Shown in pieces: positions 17,951-25,664 of a stretch of 61,214 bases of DNA; the stretch's first letter is position 1; each line of letters starts with the position of its first letter. The position numbers and the translations under genes are program-made. The DNA is from Bacilli bacterium (GTDB lineage Bacteria > Bacillota_I > Bacilli_A > RF39 > UBA660), in assembly GCA_022795155.1 (NCBI GenBank), contig JAAWGF010000006.1, positions 1-61,214 on the forward strand, written 5' to 3'. The notes under the pieces were generated by a model. It searched no databases. It was not told the origin of the DNA and saw only the letters and a program-made list of their open reading frames with translations.

Positions 17951-18775
17951 ATGCCTAATTTAAAATTGTGTGTATTTTCTGATATACATTATATAAAGGA
18001 AAAACCAAATTGGAGTGTTAATCAAAAACTTACTGAGTATGCTGAAGAATTTGTTTCTAAAATTGTAGATAAAGTTAATAATGAAATAAAACCAGATATA
18101 TGCATACATTTAGGGGATATGATTCAGGCTTCTCAATCTGAGGAAATAGATATTCAAAATATAAAATATATATGGCAAAAACTTAATAATTTTAGCGTCC
18201 CATTTTATACATTATTAGGTAATCACGAATTAAAGAATGTACAGAGTAATAAAGAAATTTTAAAAATTATTGGTTATAGTGAAGCGACATTTTCTTTTGA
18301 TATAAATGGTTATCATTTATTATTTTTGGGGACTGATGTTAATTTTACTGATTATAAATATAGAACGCAGTATTTATCTGATAGAGATTTGAAATGGATT
18401 GAGAATGATTTAAAAATAAATGCGGATAAGAAAACGATTGTATTTTCTCATTTTGGTATTGCTGAAGATGACATGAAAGGAAATTTTTGGTTTGAGAACG
18501 ATATAGAATCAGGTATGATTAGAAATAGAGAATACCTAAAAAAAATGTTAGTTAATCATAAAAATCTAATAGGAGTTTTTGTAGGACATCAGCATTGGAC
18601 AAAAAAGATTGAAGAAGCAGGAATTAATTATTATATGGTTGGTTCTTTAGTGGAGAATATTAATTCTGATGGTATTCCAGATGGAGTTTTTTTAGAAATC
18701 GAAATAGATAATGATTATTTAAATATTGTGGAAAAACATTTGTGTACTGACAATATAAAAAATGGATATAGGTAA
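17951..18775 (+). CDS. Calcineurin-like metallophosphoesterase
   Basis: 274 residues with all the dimetal motifs: D-x-H (FSDIHY), GD (HLGDMI), GNHE (LLGNHEL), a lone His (FSHFG) and GHxH (VGHQHW). AGGAGG lies ahead of the ATG. No signal peptide, so it is cytoplasmic. It follows the broken Ham1-like and NMNAT-like genes in the same direction after 162 AT-rich bases, and unlike them is intact. Its substrate is unknown; a nucleotide or phosphodiester fits the neighbourhood. Confidence 0.85.
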   Translation: MPNLKLCVFSDIHYIKEKPNWSVNQKLTEYAEEFVSKIVDKVNNEIKPDICIHLGDMIQASQSEEIDIQNIKYIWQKLNNFSVPFYTLLGNHELKNVQSNKEILKIIGYSEATFSFDINGYHLLFLGTDVNFTDYKYRTQYLSDRDLKWIENDLKINADKKTIVFSHFGIAEDDMKGNFWFENDIESGMIRNREYLKKMLVNHKNLIGVFVGHQHWTKKIEEAGINYYMVGSLVENINSDGIPDGVFLEIEIDNDYLNIVEKHLCTDNIKNGYR

Positions 18776-18844
18776 AATTATAATAAAAGGGTTTGATTTT
18801 TATATTTTTTTTGTTATACTTATTATAATAAGCGAGGGATATGT

Positions 18845-19210
18845 ATGAATAATGAAGAAAATAAAAATCAAGACTTAACTTATGATTTTAATTTTGAAGA
18901 TCAGGTAGTGAAAAATAATCAGGATATTCAGAATAACGAGGTAGAAGTATTAAGTGACGATGGGTTTGAAAATTTAGAAGAGGTCAATGAGACAAATACT
19001 GAGGAATCAAAACTAGAAGAGTTGCAAGATGAAATATTAGAAGAAATAGAGGAAACTAATAATACTAAAGTGAAAGATGATTCTAATAATAAAAAAATAA
19101 AAATATTAAATAAAGAATTTAATTTTGAGGATATTATATTATTAATAATTGGTTTAGTTATTGTTGCCTCTATCTTTTTATTGCCACGAATTATGAATAT
19201 ATTTAGTTAA
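18845..19210 (+). CDS. Small acidic tail-anchored membrane protein
   Basis: 121 residues. The first 90 are strongly acidic (many Glu, Asp and Asn; 'LEELQDEILEEIEETNN') and the last 30 form one membrane helix (IILLIIGLVIVASIFLLPRIM). GCGAGGGAT precedes the ATG. This is the same design as the gene at 13426, but with no obvious sequence kinship. Function unknown. Confidence 0.6.
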   Translation: MNNEENKNQDLTYDFNFEDQVVKNNQDIQNNEVEVLSDDGFENLEEVNETNTEESKLEELQDEILEEIEETNNTKVKDDSNNKKIKILNKEFNFEDIILLIIGLVIVASIFLLPRIMNIFS

Positions 19211-19217
19211 TGATAAA

Positions 19218-19248
19218 TCCAAACTTTTTAAAGCTTGGCTTTCATTTT
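19218..19248. terminator. Weak terminator-like hairpin between convergent genes
   Basis: CCAAACTTT...AAAGCTTGG forms a stem with one mismatch, followed by a broken T run; it lies between the gene ending at 19210 and the minus gene ending at 19264. Confidence 0.4.
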
Positions 19249-19263
19249 GCTATAGAACTATAT

Positions 19264-20100
19264 TTATTTCTTATCTAAATTAAAAATTTTACAAAATTCT
19301 TTGTATGTAGTATTATATATTTTATTAAACTTATTAACAGAAATATTTTTTATTTGTATTATTTTATTATTAAATAGTTGTGTGAATGTACCACAATAGG
19401 CTTTACCATGTTTTATTGAATATAAAACTAAATTTGCCCAGATATAATTTTCGTGATAATATTTTGTTTTTTTATATTTATTACTAAATTCATCAAATGT
19501 ATCTTCTATGTTAAATTCCTTTAAAGAAACGTTTATATCTTTACCTATTTCTACAATACAATATTTGTAAGTGGGATAATCAACAGGGATCCCAATAGAA
19601 CCAGGATTTAAAAATATTTTGTTTTTATATTTTTTATATAAATATTCATGCGTATGGCCAAAAAAACAAATGTCAAAGTTATAATTATCAATAATTTGAT
19701 CAAACATATTATTGATATTTTTGTCATTATCATAATATTCACTACCATGGATTATTAAAATTTTAATGTTTTCTAGATTGATAATTTCAAACTCTTTTAA
19801 TGATTTTATATAATTTAAATTATCTTTATTTAAATTATTAAAGGTAGTATGAATCGGTTTATAATTATTATAGACCTTTTTTGCTTGATTATAATTTAGG
19901 ATATATTTTTCACGATTACCTAAAATGGTATAATCAGAATTGCTTTTTATAATATTTAAAATTTCATTTTCATTTTCTCCATCGGTAATATAATCGCCCA
20001 AAAATATTATTTTGTTTATATTTTGATTCTTAAGGTCATTCATAGCTAGATTAAGGGCTAGCAAATTGGAATGGATATCGCTTATTATCGCTAATCGCAT
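19264..20100 (-). CDS. Metallophosphoesterase of the YfcE/MJ0936 type
   Basis: 278 residues from the ATG at 20100, which has AAAGGAGG about 8 bases upstream; an in-frame ATG at 20133 has no such site. Motifs are D-x-H-x-N (IISDIHSNL), GD (FLGDYI), GNR (ILGNREK), HGS and GHTH (FFGHTHEY), then 'NPGSIG', the signature of this family of phosphodiesterases. The C-terminal third (residues about 190-278) is an extra segment without clear kin. Substrate unknown. Confidence 0.85.
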   Translation of the reverse strand: MRLAIISDIHSNLLALNLAMNDLKNQNINKIIFLGDYITDGENENEILNIIKSNSDYTILGNREKYILNYNQAKKVYNNYKPIHTTFNNLNKDNLNYIKSLKEFEIINLENIKILIIHGSEYYDNDKNINNMFDQIIDNYNFDICFFGHTHEYLYKKYKNKIFLNPGSIGIPVDYPTYKYCIVEIGKDINVSLKEFNIEDTFDEFSNKYKKTKYYHENYIWANLVLYSIKHGKAYCGTFTQLFNNKIIQIKNISVNKFNKIYNTTYKEFCKIFNLDKK

Positions 20101-20133
20101 AATTTTTGCCTCCTTTTTAATATAAATTAACAT

Positions 20134-20157
20134 AAAAACGTACTATTATCAAGTACG
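20134..20157 (-). terminator. Minus-strand terminator downstream of the Fic gene
   Basis: On the minus strand CGTACT/AGTACG (20152-20157 with 20139-20144) is followed by five T residues. Confidence 0.65.
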
Positions 20158-20296
20158 CTCATTTTAAGTTTATGCTTATCGATATGTTTTTATATAGCTG
20201 TTTTTTTATTATATTTAAAGTTTTTCATAGACTTTTGTAAGTTTTCTTTTATCTTAAACGGCAAATTTAACGAGTTTTCAAATTTTAAGTTTAATA

Positions 20297-20791
20297 TTAA
20301 TATTTACTTGTTTCATAATAGTAAGAAGTTTTTATACCTTTAAATATCATTTCTAAGCTTAAATCGCCTGTTAAATTATTTTCAATTAATGTTTTTATTT
20401 CTAAATTATTAACTGGACTTCTTTCCATTGATTGTGAATATAGTTTTTTGTCTATGTTTTTCCATTTAACAATTTTATTTAGACTTTTCTTTAATATTAG
20501 GTCTAGCCAAATTCTAGTGCTTCGACCATTTCCCTCTAAAAATGGATGAGCGATATTCATTTCTGCATATTTAGAAATAATTTCTTCTAAATACAATGAA
20601 TTAGCAAATCTAAAGTTTTCTTTAGAGATATTTTGTTTTCTAATAGTTCTTGTAAATTCATATAAATCTTGGAATAAATATTTATTGATTTGTTGCAATC
20701 CCAGAACACCTCTGATTTCAATATTATTAATTTCATAACTAGAAAATAATCTTTTGGCATTTTCTAAACTTTTTTTATCAATTTAATTCAT
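20297..20791 (-). pseudogene. Fic/DOC family protein with premature stop at codon 3 and internal deletion
   Basis: The core '[12 protein letters not shown]' is the Fic active site (HPFx[D/E]GNGRxxR), used to AMPylate proteins. The natural start appears to be the ATG at 20791, with GGAG 8 bases upstream, but the third codon is TAA (20783-20785). Beyond it the frame reads on as '[15 protein letters not shown]', the normal Fic N-terminus, so an AAA-to-TAA change is likely. Only weak restarts remain (TTG at 20698). Compared from memory with usual Fic proteins of this subfamily, about 17 residues seem missing between '[11 protein letters not shown]' and '[14 protein letters not shown]'. No antitoxin-like gene is adjacent. 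Confidence 0.75.
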
Positions 20792-20812
20792 GTGGATTAC
20801 TCCATTTTATAT

Positions 20813-20839
20813 AAAAAGCCCAAATTTAATTTGGGCTTT
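20813..20839 (-). terminator. Terminator after tRNA-Leu
   Basis: A 10-bp perfect stem (20815-20824 with 20830-20839) on the minus strand is followed by TTTTT, 9 bases beyond the tRNA end. Confidence 0.75.
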
Positions 20840-20847
20840 ATTTCAAT

Positions 20848-20933
20848 TGGTACCAACCAAGGGACTTGAACCCTCATGATATTGCTATCGGTGGATTTTG
20901 AGTCCACTGCGTCTACCATTCCGCCAGGTTGGC
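20848..20933 (-). tRNA. tRNA-Leu(CAA)
   Basis: 86 bases on the minus strand. The anticodon arm is GTGGA-CTCAAAA-TCCAC, giving anticodon CAA, which reads UUG. A long variable arm (class II), a GGTTCAAGTCC T-arm and an encoded 3' CCA are present. The acceptor stem pairs throughout with a G-U at the first position. Confidence 0.93.
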
Positions 20934-20945
20934 AAATACAAATAG

Positions 20946-20975
20946 ATTATATCATAATCTATTTTAACTAATCAA
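20946..20975 (-). promoter_or_regulatory. Promoter of tRNA-Leu
   Basis: On the minus strand TTGATT (20970-20975) and TATAAT (20946-20951) are separated by 18 bases, about 13 bases before the mature tRNA end. Confidence 0.6.
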
Positions 20976-20984
20976 CAAATTTTA

Positions 20985-21548
20985 TTAATTTTCTGTATAT
21001 CGTGTTTCAAATAAATTCTCTTCTTGAATGTTTTCCTTATTGTTGTTTATTTCTAATGGTGGTAATTCGCTTATGCTAGATAGACCAAAATAATCTAAAA
21101 AGTGAGGTGTTGTTGAATATAGAATTGGTCTTCCAGGCAATTCTGAACGTCCACAATCTTGAATAAGTGCTTTAATTAATAGTTTTCTAATAATATGTGA
21201 GCTGCTAACACCTCGTATTTCATCAATTTGGTTTCTAGTAATAGGTTGGCTATAGGCAATGATTGCTAATGTTTCTAGTGCGGCTTCACTTAATTCGCCT
21301 TCTGCTTCGCATTTTAACATTTTTTCAAAGTATTGTTTATGTTCTTTTTTTGTTGTTAACTTGAATGCCCCGCCTAGTAATTCAAGTTTTATGCCACGTG
21401 TTTTTAATTTATATTCCGCGTTTAATTCGGCAATTAATTGTTTTCCTTTAGCGTCGTCTACTTCTAAAATTTCTTTAATTTGCTCAAATGTTAATCCCTC
21501 GCTACCAGATAGGAATAATAAACCTTCTAAAACAGCCTTTAAGTTCAT
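20985..21548 (-). CDS. scpB: Segregation and condensation protein B
   Basis: 187 residues; part of the SMC-ScpA-ScpB complex that compacts and segregates the chromosome. Winged-helix segments are clear: 'LEGLLFLSGSEGLTFEQIKEIL' and 'ALETLAIIAYSQPITRNQIDEIRGVSS', then 'GRSELPGRPILYSTT..FLDYFGL'. It overlaps scpA by four bases and GAGGTG precedes the ATG inside scpA, so the two are coupled. Confidence 0.95.
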   Translation of the reverse strand: MNLKAVLEGLLFLSGSEGLTFEQIKEILEVDDAKGKQLIAELNAEYKLKTRGIKLELLGGAFKLTTKKEHKQYFEKMLKCEAEGELSEAALETLAIIAYSQPITRNQIDEIRGVSSSHIIRKLLIKALIQDCGRSELPGRPILYSTTPHFLDYFGLSSISELPPLEINNNKENIQEENLFETRYTEN

Positions 21549-22267
21549 GCTTTCACCTCGATATCTTTTAATAAAATAGTATTGAAATTCTTGGCTTGTT
21601 CGATAATTATTTCATTTTTTTTAGCTAAATCTAAAATCGACAAAAAAGTAATAACAATATATTCTTTTGTAATTATATCAAATAATTCTAAAAAGTTAAC
21701 GCTTTTTTTGATTTTTAAAATATTTTTAATTTCTAAGTTTCTTTTGGCAATAGAGTATTCTTTTTTAGTAATAGTTGTGTTGAGAGGTTGTTTTAATTTT
21801 TGCGTACTTAAAAATTTATTTAGAGCTTCAATTAAAAGATTTAAATCAGAACTTTCATTAACTATGACTTCTTTCTCTAAATCAGTTAAGTCGTCAGGAT
21901 TTTTAGTGTAAATATTATTTCTTTCACTTTTTAATTTCTGAAATTGTGGTATAATATTTTTGTATTTGTTATATTCTAGAAGTTTATTAATAATATTTTC
22001 TTTAGGATCAATTTCTTCTTCGATATTTTCACATTTTTGTTTTGGTAATAACATTTTTGATTTTATCTCCATCAATTCAGCCGCCATGATTAAGTATTCG
22101 CTAGCAATATTTAAGTTGATATTTTCTTTTGAATTGATGAAATTTAAATATTGAATGGCAATTTCTTCTATATTTATATCATAAATATTAATATTAGCTT
22201 GCTTAATTAAATGTAATAATAAATCAAGCGGTCCTTCAAAGTCATTTATTGTAAATTTATACTCCAT
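21545..22267 (-). CDS. scpA: Segregation and condensation protein A
   Basis: 240 residues; the kleisin of the SMC complex. The N-terminus 'FTINDFEGPLDLLLHLIKQANINIYDI' is characteristic, followed by 'YLIMAAELMEIKSKMLLP', an acidic variable middle, and the C-terminal winged helix with 'VITFLSILDLAKKNEI'. TTGGAGTGAG precedes the ATG. It is the first gene of the scpAB operon on the minus strand, divergent from the gene at 22339. Confidence 0.95.
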   Translation of the reverse strand: MEYKFTINDFEGPLDLLLHLIKQANINIYDINIEEIAIQYLNFINSKENINLNIASEYLIMAAELMEIKSKMLLPKQKCENIEEEIDPKENIINKLLEYNKYKNIIPQFQKLKSERNNIYTKNPDDLTDLEKEVIVNESSDLNLLIEALNKFLSTQKLKQPLNTTITKKEYSIAKRNLEIKNILKIKKSVNFLELFDIITKEYIVITFLSILDLAKKNEIIIEQAKNFNTILLKDIEVKA

Positions 22268-22338
22268 ATACTCACTCCAAGCAAAAATATTATATCATTT
22301 TAATTTTTGAATGTAAATTATATAAGTTAGAGGTATTT

Positions 22339-22641
22339 ATGAAAAAGTTTTTAATGCGTGATGAAAATTTTATTTGTGAAAATTGTGGCAAAAAAGTTTT
22401 AAAACTAAATTATACAGCTAGGGATCATTGCCCTTATTGTCTATATTCTAAACATGTTGATATTAATCCAGGTGATCGTTTGAATACTTGTAAGGGGTTA
22501 CTTATTCCAATTGGAATTGAGAAATTTCGTGATACTTACAAGATAATCTATAAATGTAATGAGTGTCAAAAGTTACATAAAAATATCATGGCTATTGATG
22601 ATAATTTTGAAGAAATAATTAATTTGAGTAATAAATATTAA
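22339..22641 (+). CDS. RNHCP domain protein
   Basis: 100 residues. Two zinc-binding pairs (CENCG and CPYC) and the family core 'ARDHCPYCLYSKHVDINPGDR' (R-x-H-C-P-x-C) define the RNHCP domain, followed by 'CKG' and 'CNEC'. It is a short cytoplasmic protein with no established function. GAGG lies ahead of the ATG. Confidence 0.85.
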   Translation: MKKFLMRDENFICENCGKKVLKLNYTARDHCPYCLYSKHVDINPGDRLNTCKGLLIPIGIEKFRDTYKIIYKCNECQKLHKNIMAIDDNFEEIINLSNKY

Positions 22642-22646
22642 AAAAT

Positions 22647-22675
22647 TTGCCTAAAACTAAAAATTATGATATAAT
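22647..22675 (+). promoter_or_regulatory. Promoter of a candidate small RNA
   Basis: TTGCCT and TATAAT with an exact 17-base spacer lie directly after the RNHCP gene and seven bases before the hairpin RNA. Confidence 0.65.
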
Positions 22676-22681
22676 AAAAAA

Positions 22682-22734
22682 TGTAAGGGTGCTTTATTCT
22701 TCCAAGCTATAAAGTTTCTATCCTTACTTTTTTT
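22682..22734 (+). ncRNA. Candidate small hairpin RNA or leader ahead of the secretion locus
   Basis: About 53 bases. The outer stem GTAAGG (22683-22688) pairs with CCTTAC (22722-22727) and is followed directly by a T run. An inner stem (22691-22697 with 22709-22715) closes an 11-base loop containing TTCCAAGC. With a well-spaced promoter in front and terminator-like end, the unit could be a free-standing RNA or an attenuator for the gene at 22840. I recognise no known RNA family. Confidence 0.5.
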
Positions 22735-22839
22735 ATTATTTTAATTAGTAAAATATTATTTAAAAAAGTTTTGAATAATTTATTTTTTTTTATAATTTTT
22801 GTGATATACTAATATAATAGGTAAAAATAGGGTGATAGT

Positions 22840-24444
22840 GTGATATTAAGAAAACCGTATAGATTTTTAATTAAACATTTTAAATTTATTCATTTAATTT
22901 TGACTTTGTTAATGGTATATATTATATATCGTTTTAGTCGTATCATTAATTTTTTAGATGTCGCTATATCATCTTATACAAGTGCTTTATCTACTAATCC
23001 AACAGAATATTTATATGATATATATATATATTTGGCCATCTTTGGAATTGTTATTTTTGCAATAATATTGATTTATTTATTGTTTATGAAAAAAAAGTCT
23101 ATTAAGTTATATATTAGTACAATTATTGTTTATGTAATTGCTTTTATATTAATTGCCTATTCTTATAATGTAATTGGGGATATGGAAATAAAGCTTGTGG
23201 ATGCTAAAATTATAAGAAATGCTCATGATTTTTTAGTTGTAGCTAGTATAATGCAAGTTATTCAGCTTGTATTATACGGTATAAGAGCTTTAGGCTTAGA
23301 TATTAAAAAATTTGATTTTAAAAAAGACTTAGAAGAATTTGAAATTGATGTAACAGATAATGAGGAATTTGAATTTAATGTTGAAGTCGATGTTAATCGC
23401 GTCCATAGAAATGTTAATAAAGGCAAAAGATTCCTAAAATATTTTTATGTAGAAAATCGTTATTTGTTTTTCTTTATTAGTTCTCTATCTATTAGTATTA
23501 TTTGCTTAGTTATTTATTTAAGTTTGGGTGTTTATAATAAAAAATATACACAAACGGATTTCTTTACAACGCGTGATTTTACAATGGCGATTAATAATAG
23601 TTATATAACTAATTTAGATTATAAAGGTAATAAAATATCTGAAAATAAATCCTTTGTTATTTTAGAAGTAGTTATAAAGGCTAATGGAGGAATTAAAAAA
23701 CAACTTAATTTAGCACGTCCAGAATTAATTGTTGGCTATAACAAATATTATCATGATAATACTTATATAGATAAGTTTATTGATATTGGAAATGGGTATA
23801 ATAATGAGTATATAGATAATCAGTTTATAAAATATTTGCTTGTTTATCCTATCGATAAAAATGATATTGGGAAAAAAATGACATTTAGGTATGTTGATAG
23901 TGGTAGCATATCTAGTACTGAAGCTAAAACAATTAATGTTGATATTATAATTAGAAATTTAGATCAAGTAAAAGAAACAAAAAAATATAATTTGGGTGAT
24001 ACAATTGATTTTAAAGGGAGTATTTTAGAAAATACTAAATTTATAATTAATGAAAAAGATATAAATAATCTATTTAAATTAGACTATAATTTTTGTATTA
24101 ATAATAATGAATGCTATCCGTCGATTGAATATTTAAAACCATCAATTATTAATAACTATGATAAAACACTTCTTAAAATTAATGGATTGATAGAATGGGA
24201 TTCTGATATAGCTAAAAGTAAGACAACAAATTTATATAATTTTATTAATTTATATGGGTCATTTAATTATATAATTAATGGTGAAGAAAAAAAAGATAAA
24301 ACTATGTTAAAAAATGTTAAGTCAGTTAGGGTAAATGAAGAAAATATTTATTATCTTGAACTTATAAAAGAGGTAGAAACAGCTCAGGAATTATCATTAG
24401 TTCTGAAAGTGCGTGATTATATTTATGTCTATAAAATTGTTTAA
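22840..24444 (+). CDS. Polytopic membrane protein with large outer domain, first gene of the secretion locus
   Basis: 534 residues from a GTG start; AGGGTGA lies just upstream. Five membrane helices are visible at about 17-37, 63-84, 89-109, 130-147 and 205-228, separated by a charged loop rich in Glu/Asp/Phe (165-190). Residues 230-534 are an Asn/Asp/Tyr-rich domain that should face outside. No family recognised. Being first in the one-directional run of secretion genes makes it a candidate scaffold part, but that is position-based only. Confidence 0.6.
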   Translation: MILRKPYRFLIKHFKFIHLILTLLMVYIIYRFSRIINFLDVAISSYTSALSTNPTEYLYDIYIYLAIFGIVIFAIILIYLLFMKKKSIKLYISTIIVYVIAFILIAYSYNVIGDMEIKLVDAKIIRNAHDFLVVASIMQVIQLVLYGIRALGLDIKKFDFKKDLEEFEIDVTDNEEFEFNVEVDVNRVHRNVNKGKRFLKYFYVENRYLFFFISSLSISIICLVIYLSLGVYNKKYTQTDFFTTRDFTMAINNSYITNLDYKGNKISENKSFVILEVVIKANGGIKKQLNLARPELIVGYNKYYHDNTYIDKFIDIGNGYNNEYIDNQFIKYLLVYPIDKNDIGKKMTFRYVDSGSISSTEAKTINVDIIIRNLDQVKETKKYNLGDTIDFKGSILENTKFIINEKDINNLFKLDYNFCINNNECYPSIEYLKPSIINNYDKTLLKINGLIEWDSDIAKSKTTNLYNFINLYGSFNYIINGEEKKDKTMLKNVKSVRVNEENIYYLELIKEVETAQELSLVLKVRDYIYVYKIV

Positions 24445-24467
24445 AGTGTAAAGAATGTTGATTTTTG

Positions 24468-24496
24468 TTGATTTTCAAGAAAATATATAATATAAT
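24468..24496 (+). promoter_or_regulatory. Internal promoter before 24514
   Basis: TTGATT and TATAAT with a 17-base spacer. A second TTGATT lies 10 bases further upstream (24458-24463), making a direct repeat of GTTGATTTT. Confidence 0.6.
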
Positions 24497-24513
24497 TGAG
24501 GTGGAAATGTGTG

Positions 24514-25161
24514 ATGAAATGGTTTAAATACATAATTGTCTTAATATTGCTATTTTTACTGCCTAATACTGTTAATGCTGCATGTTCTTCATCAGATAAA
24601 GCAAGATTAAAAAAGATAATATCTAATATTAATGTTAGCTATGATTATCAGATGGTTCAAGATAACGCAATATTTTCAATTAAATTTAGTAATTTGAATC
24701 CAGAACTTTATTTTAAGGACCCATTTGGAAATGCTTATCGAACTTATGATTTAAACAATAATGAAATAGTTTTAGATAACTATGCTGATGGTAAAAGCTA
24801 TGTTTTTACTTTTTATGGAGTAGGTACATGTGCAGGTGAGAATGTTGGAAGTTTATATGTAACAACACCTACCTATAATCTTTTTTATAAATTAAGTGTT
24901 TGTGAAAATGCTAAAGAATTTGAATTATGCCAAAAATGGGTTTCGCATTCATTATCAAGAGATGAATTTGTAAAAAAAGTTAATGAGTATAAAGATAAAA
25001 ATGGAATTATGGATAATACTGAGGTTAATAAAAAAATTAGTGTTGTAGATTTAGCAATAAGTTTTGTAAAAATGTATGGATTATATATTTTAATTGGAAT
25101 AATAGCTATTATTATAATTGTTAAATTTATTCGTTATAAAAAAGATACATTTGGATTTTAG
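24514..25161 (+). CDS. Secreted protein with C-terminal membrane helix
   Basis: 215 residues from the ATG at 24514 (GAGGTGG 9 bases upstream). A signal peptide (MKWFKYIIVLILLFLLPNTVNA) is followed by an outer domain with four cysteines (ACSSS, GTCAG, SVCEN, ELCQK) and a C-terminal helix (LYILIGIIAIIIIVKFI) with a basic tail. The anchor-out topology with possible disulfides suits a surface-exposed part of the apparatus. No family recognised. Confidence 0.65.
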   Translation: MKWFKYIIVLILLFLLPNTVNAACSSSDKARLKKIISNINVSYDYQMVQDNAIFSIKFSNLNPELYFKDPFGNAYRTYDLNNNEIVLDNYADGKSYVFTFYGVGTCAGENVGSLYVTTPTYNLFYKLSVCENAKEFELCQKWVSHSLSRDEFVKKVNEYKDKNGIMDNTEVNKKISVVDLAISFVKMYGLYILIGIIAIIIIVKFIRYKKDTFGF

Positions 25162-25175
25162 AAAAGAGTGATAAA

Positions 25176-25652
25176 ATGAAAAAAATAACAGTTGTTCTTA
25201 ATTTCCTAGTATTAGCATTATTTATTAGTGGATGTGGATGTAGTAAGAAGGAAGAAGAAAAAATTGAAAATTATCATTGTTTACATGAAGCTATAAATGA
25301 TGATTATACTTATGATGTTAAATATGATTTTGAAGCTGATTCAAATGAAAAATTAATTACATATAAAAGAATAGAGAAATATACAAGCGATAATAATGAA
25401 GTTTTAAACAATATGAAAATTTATAAACAACAATATTTTGAAAAATTTAATGGAGTTGAAGGATTAGTATATAGTGATAATTTATCTGACAATGAATTAA
25501 ATATTGAATTGACAATTGATTTTTCTAAAATTGATAAAGAAAAGCTTTTAGAAATTGAACCTTTTTATTTAAATTTTTATGATAGTGATGATGAATTTAA
25601 TATTAATTATACAATTGATTATTATATAGGAGAAGGTATGATTTGTTCGTAG
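25176..25652 (+). CDS. Lipoprotein of the secretion locus, Cys-containing family
   Basis: 158 residues; lipobox FISGC, then GCS. An early Cys (YHCLHEA) and a Cys in the last two residues (GMICS) mirror the layout of the lipoprotein at 11802 and the membrane protein at 14354. It lies 14 bases after the upstream gene and 12 before the next, so it belongs to the operon. It would sit on the outer face of the membrane beside the large Cys-rich protein. Function unknown. Confidence 0.65.
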   Translation: MKKITVVLNFLVLALFISGCGCSKKEEEKIENYHCLHEAINDDYTYDVKYDFEADSNEKLITYKRIEKYTSDNNEVLNNMKIYKQQYFEKFNGVEGLVYSDNLSDNELNIELTIDFSKIDKEKLLEIEPFYLNFYDSDDEFNINYTIDYYIGEGMICS

Positions 25653-25664
25653 GGGGGTGAAAAA

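Noticed and set aside
20848..20933. tRNA-Leu as an attachment site for an integrated element
   Set aside because: I saw no second copy of the tRNA 3' end nearby and no integrase gene in the window.
22770..22820. Promoter directly ahead of the first secretion gene
   Set aside because: Several -10-like sequences are present but none has a good -35 partner at 16-18 bases, so I did not annotate one.
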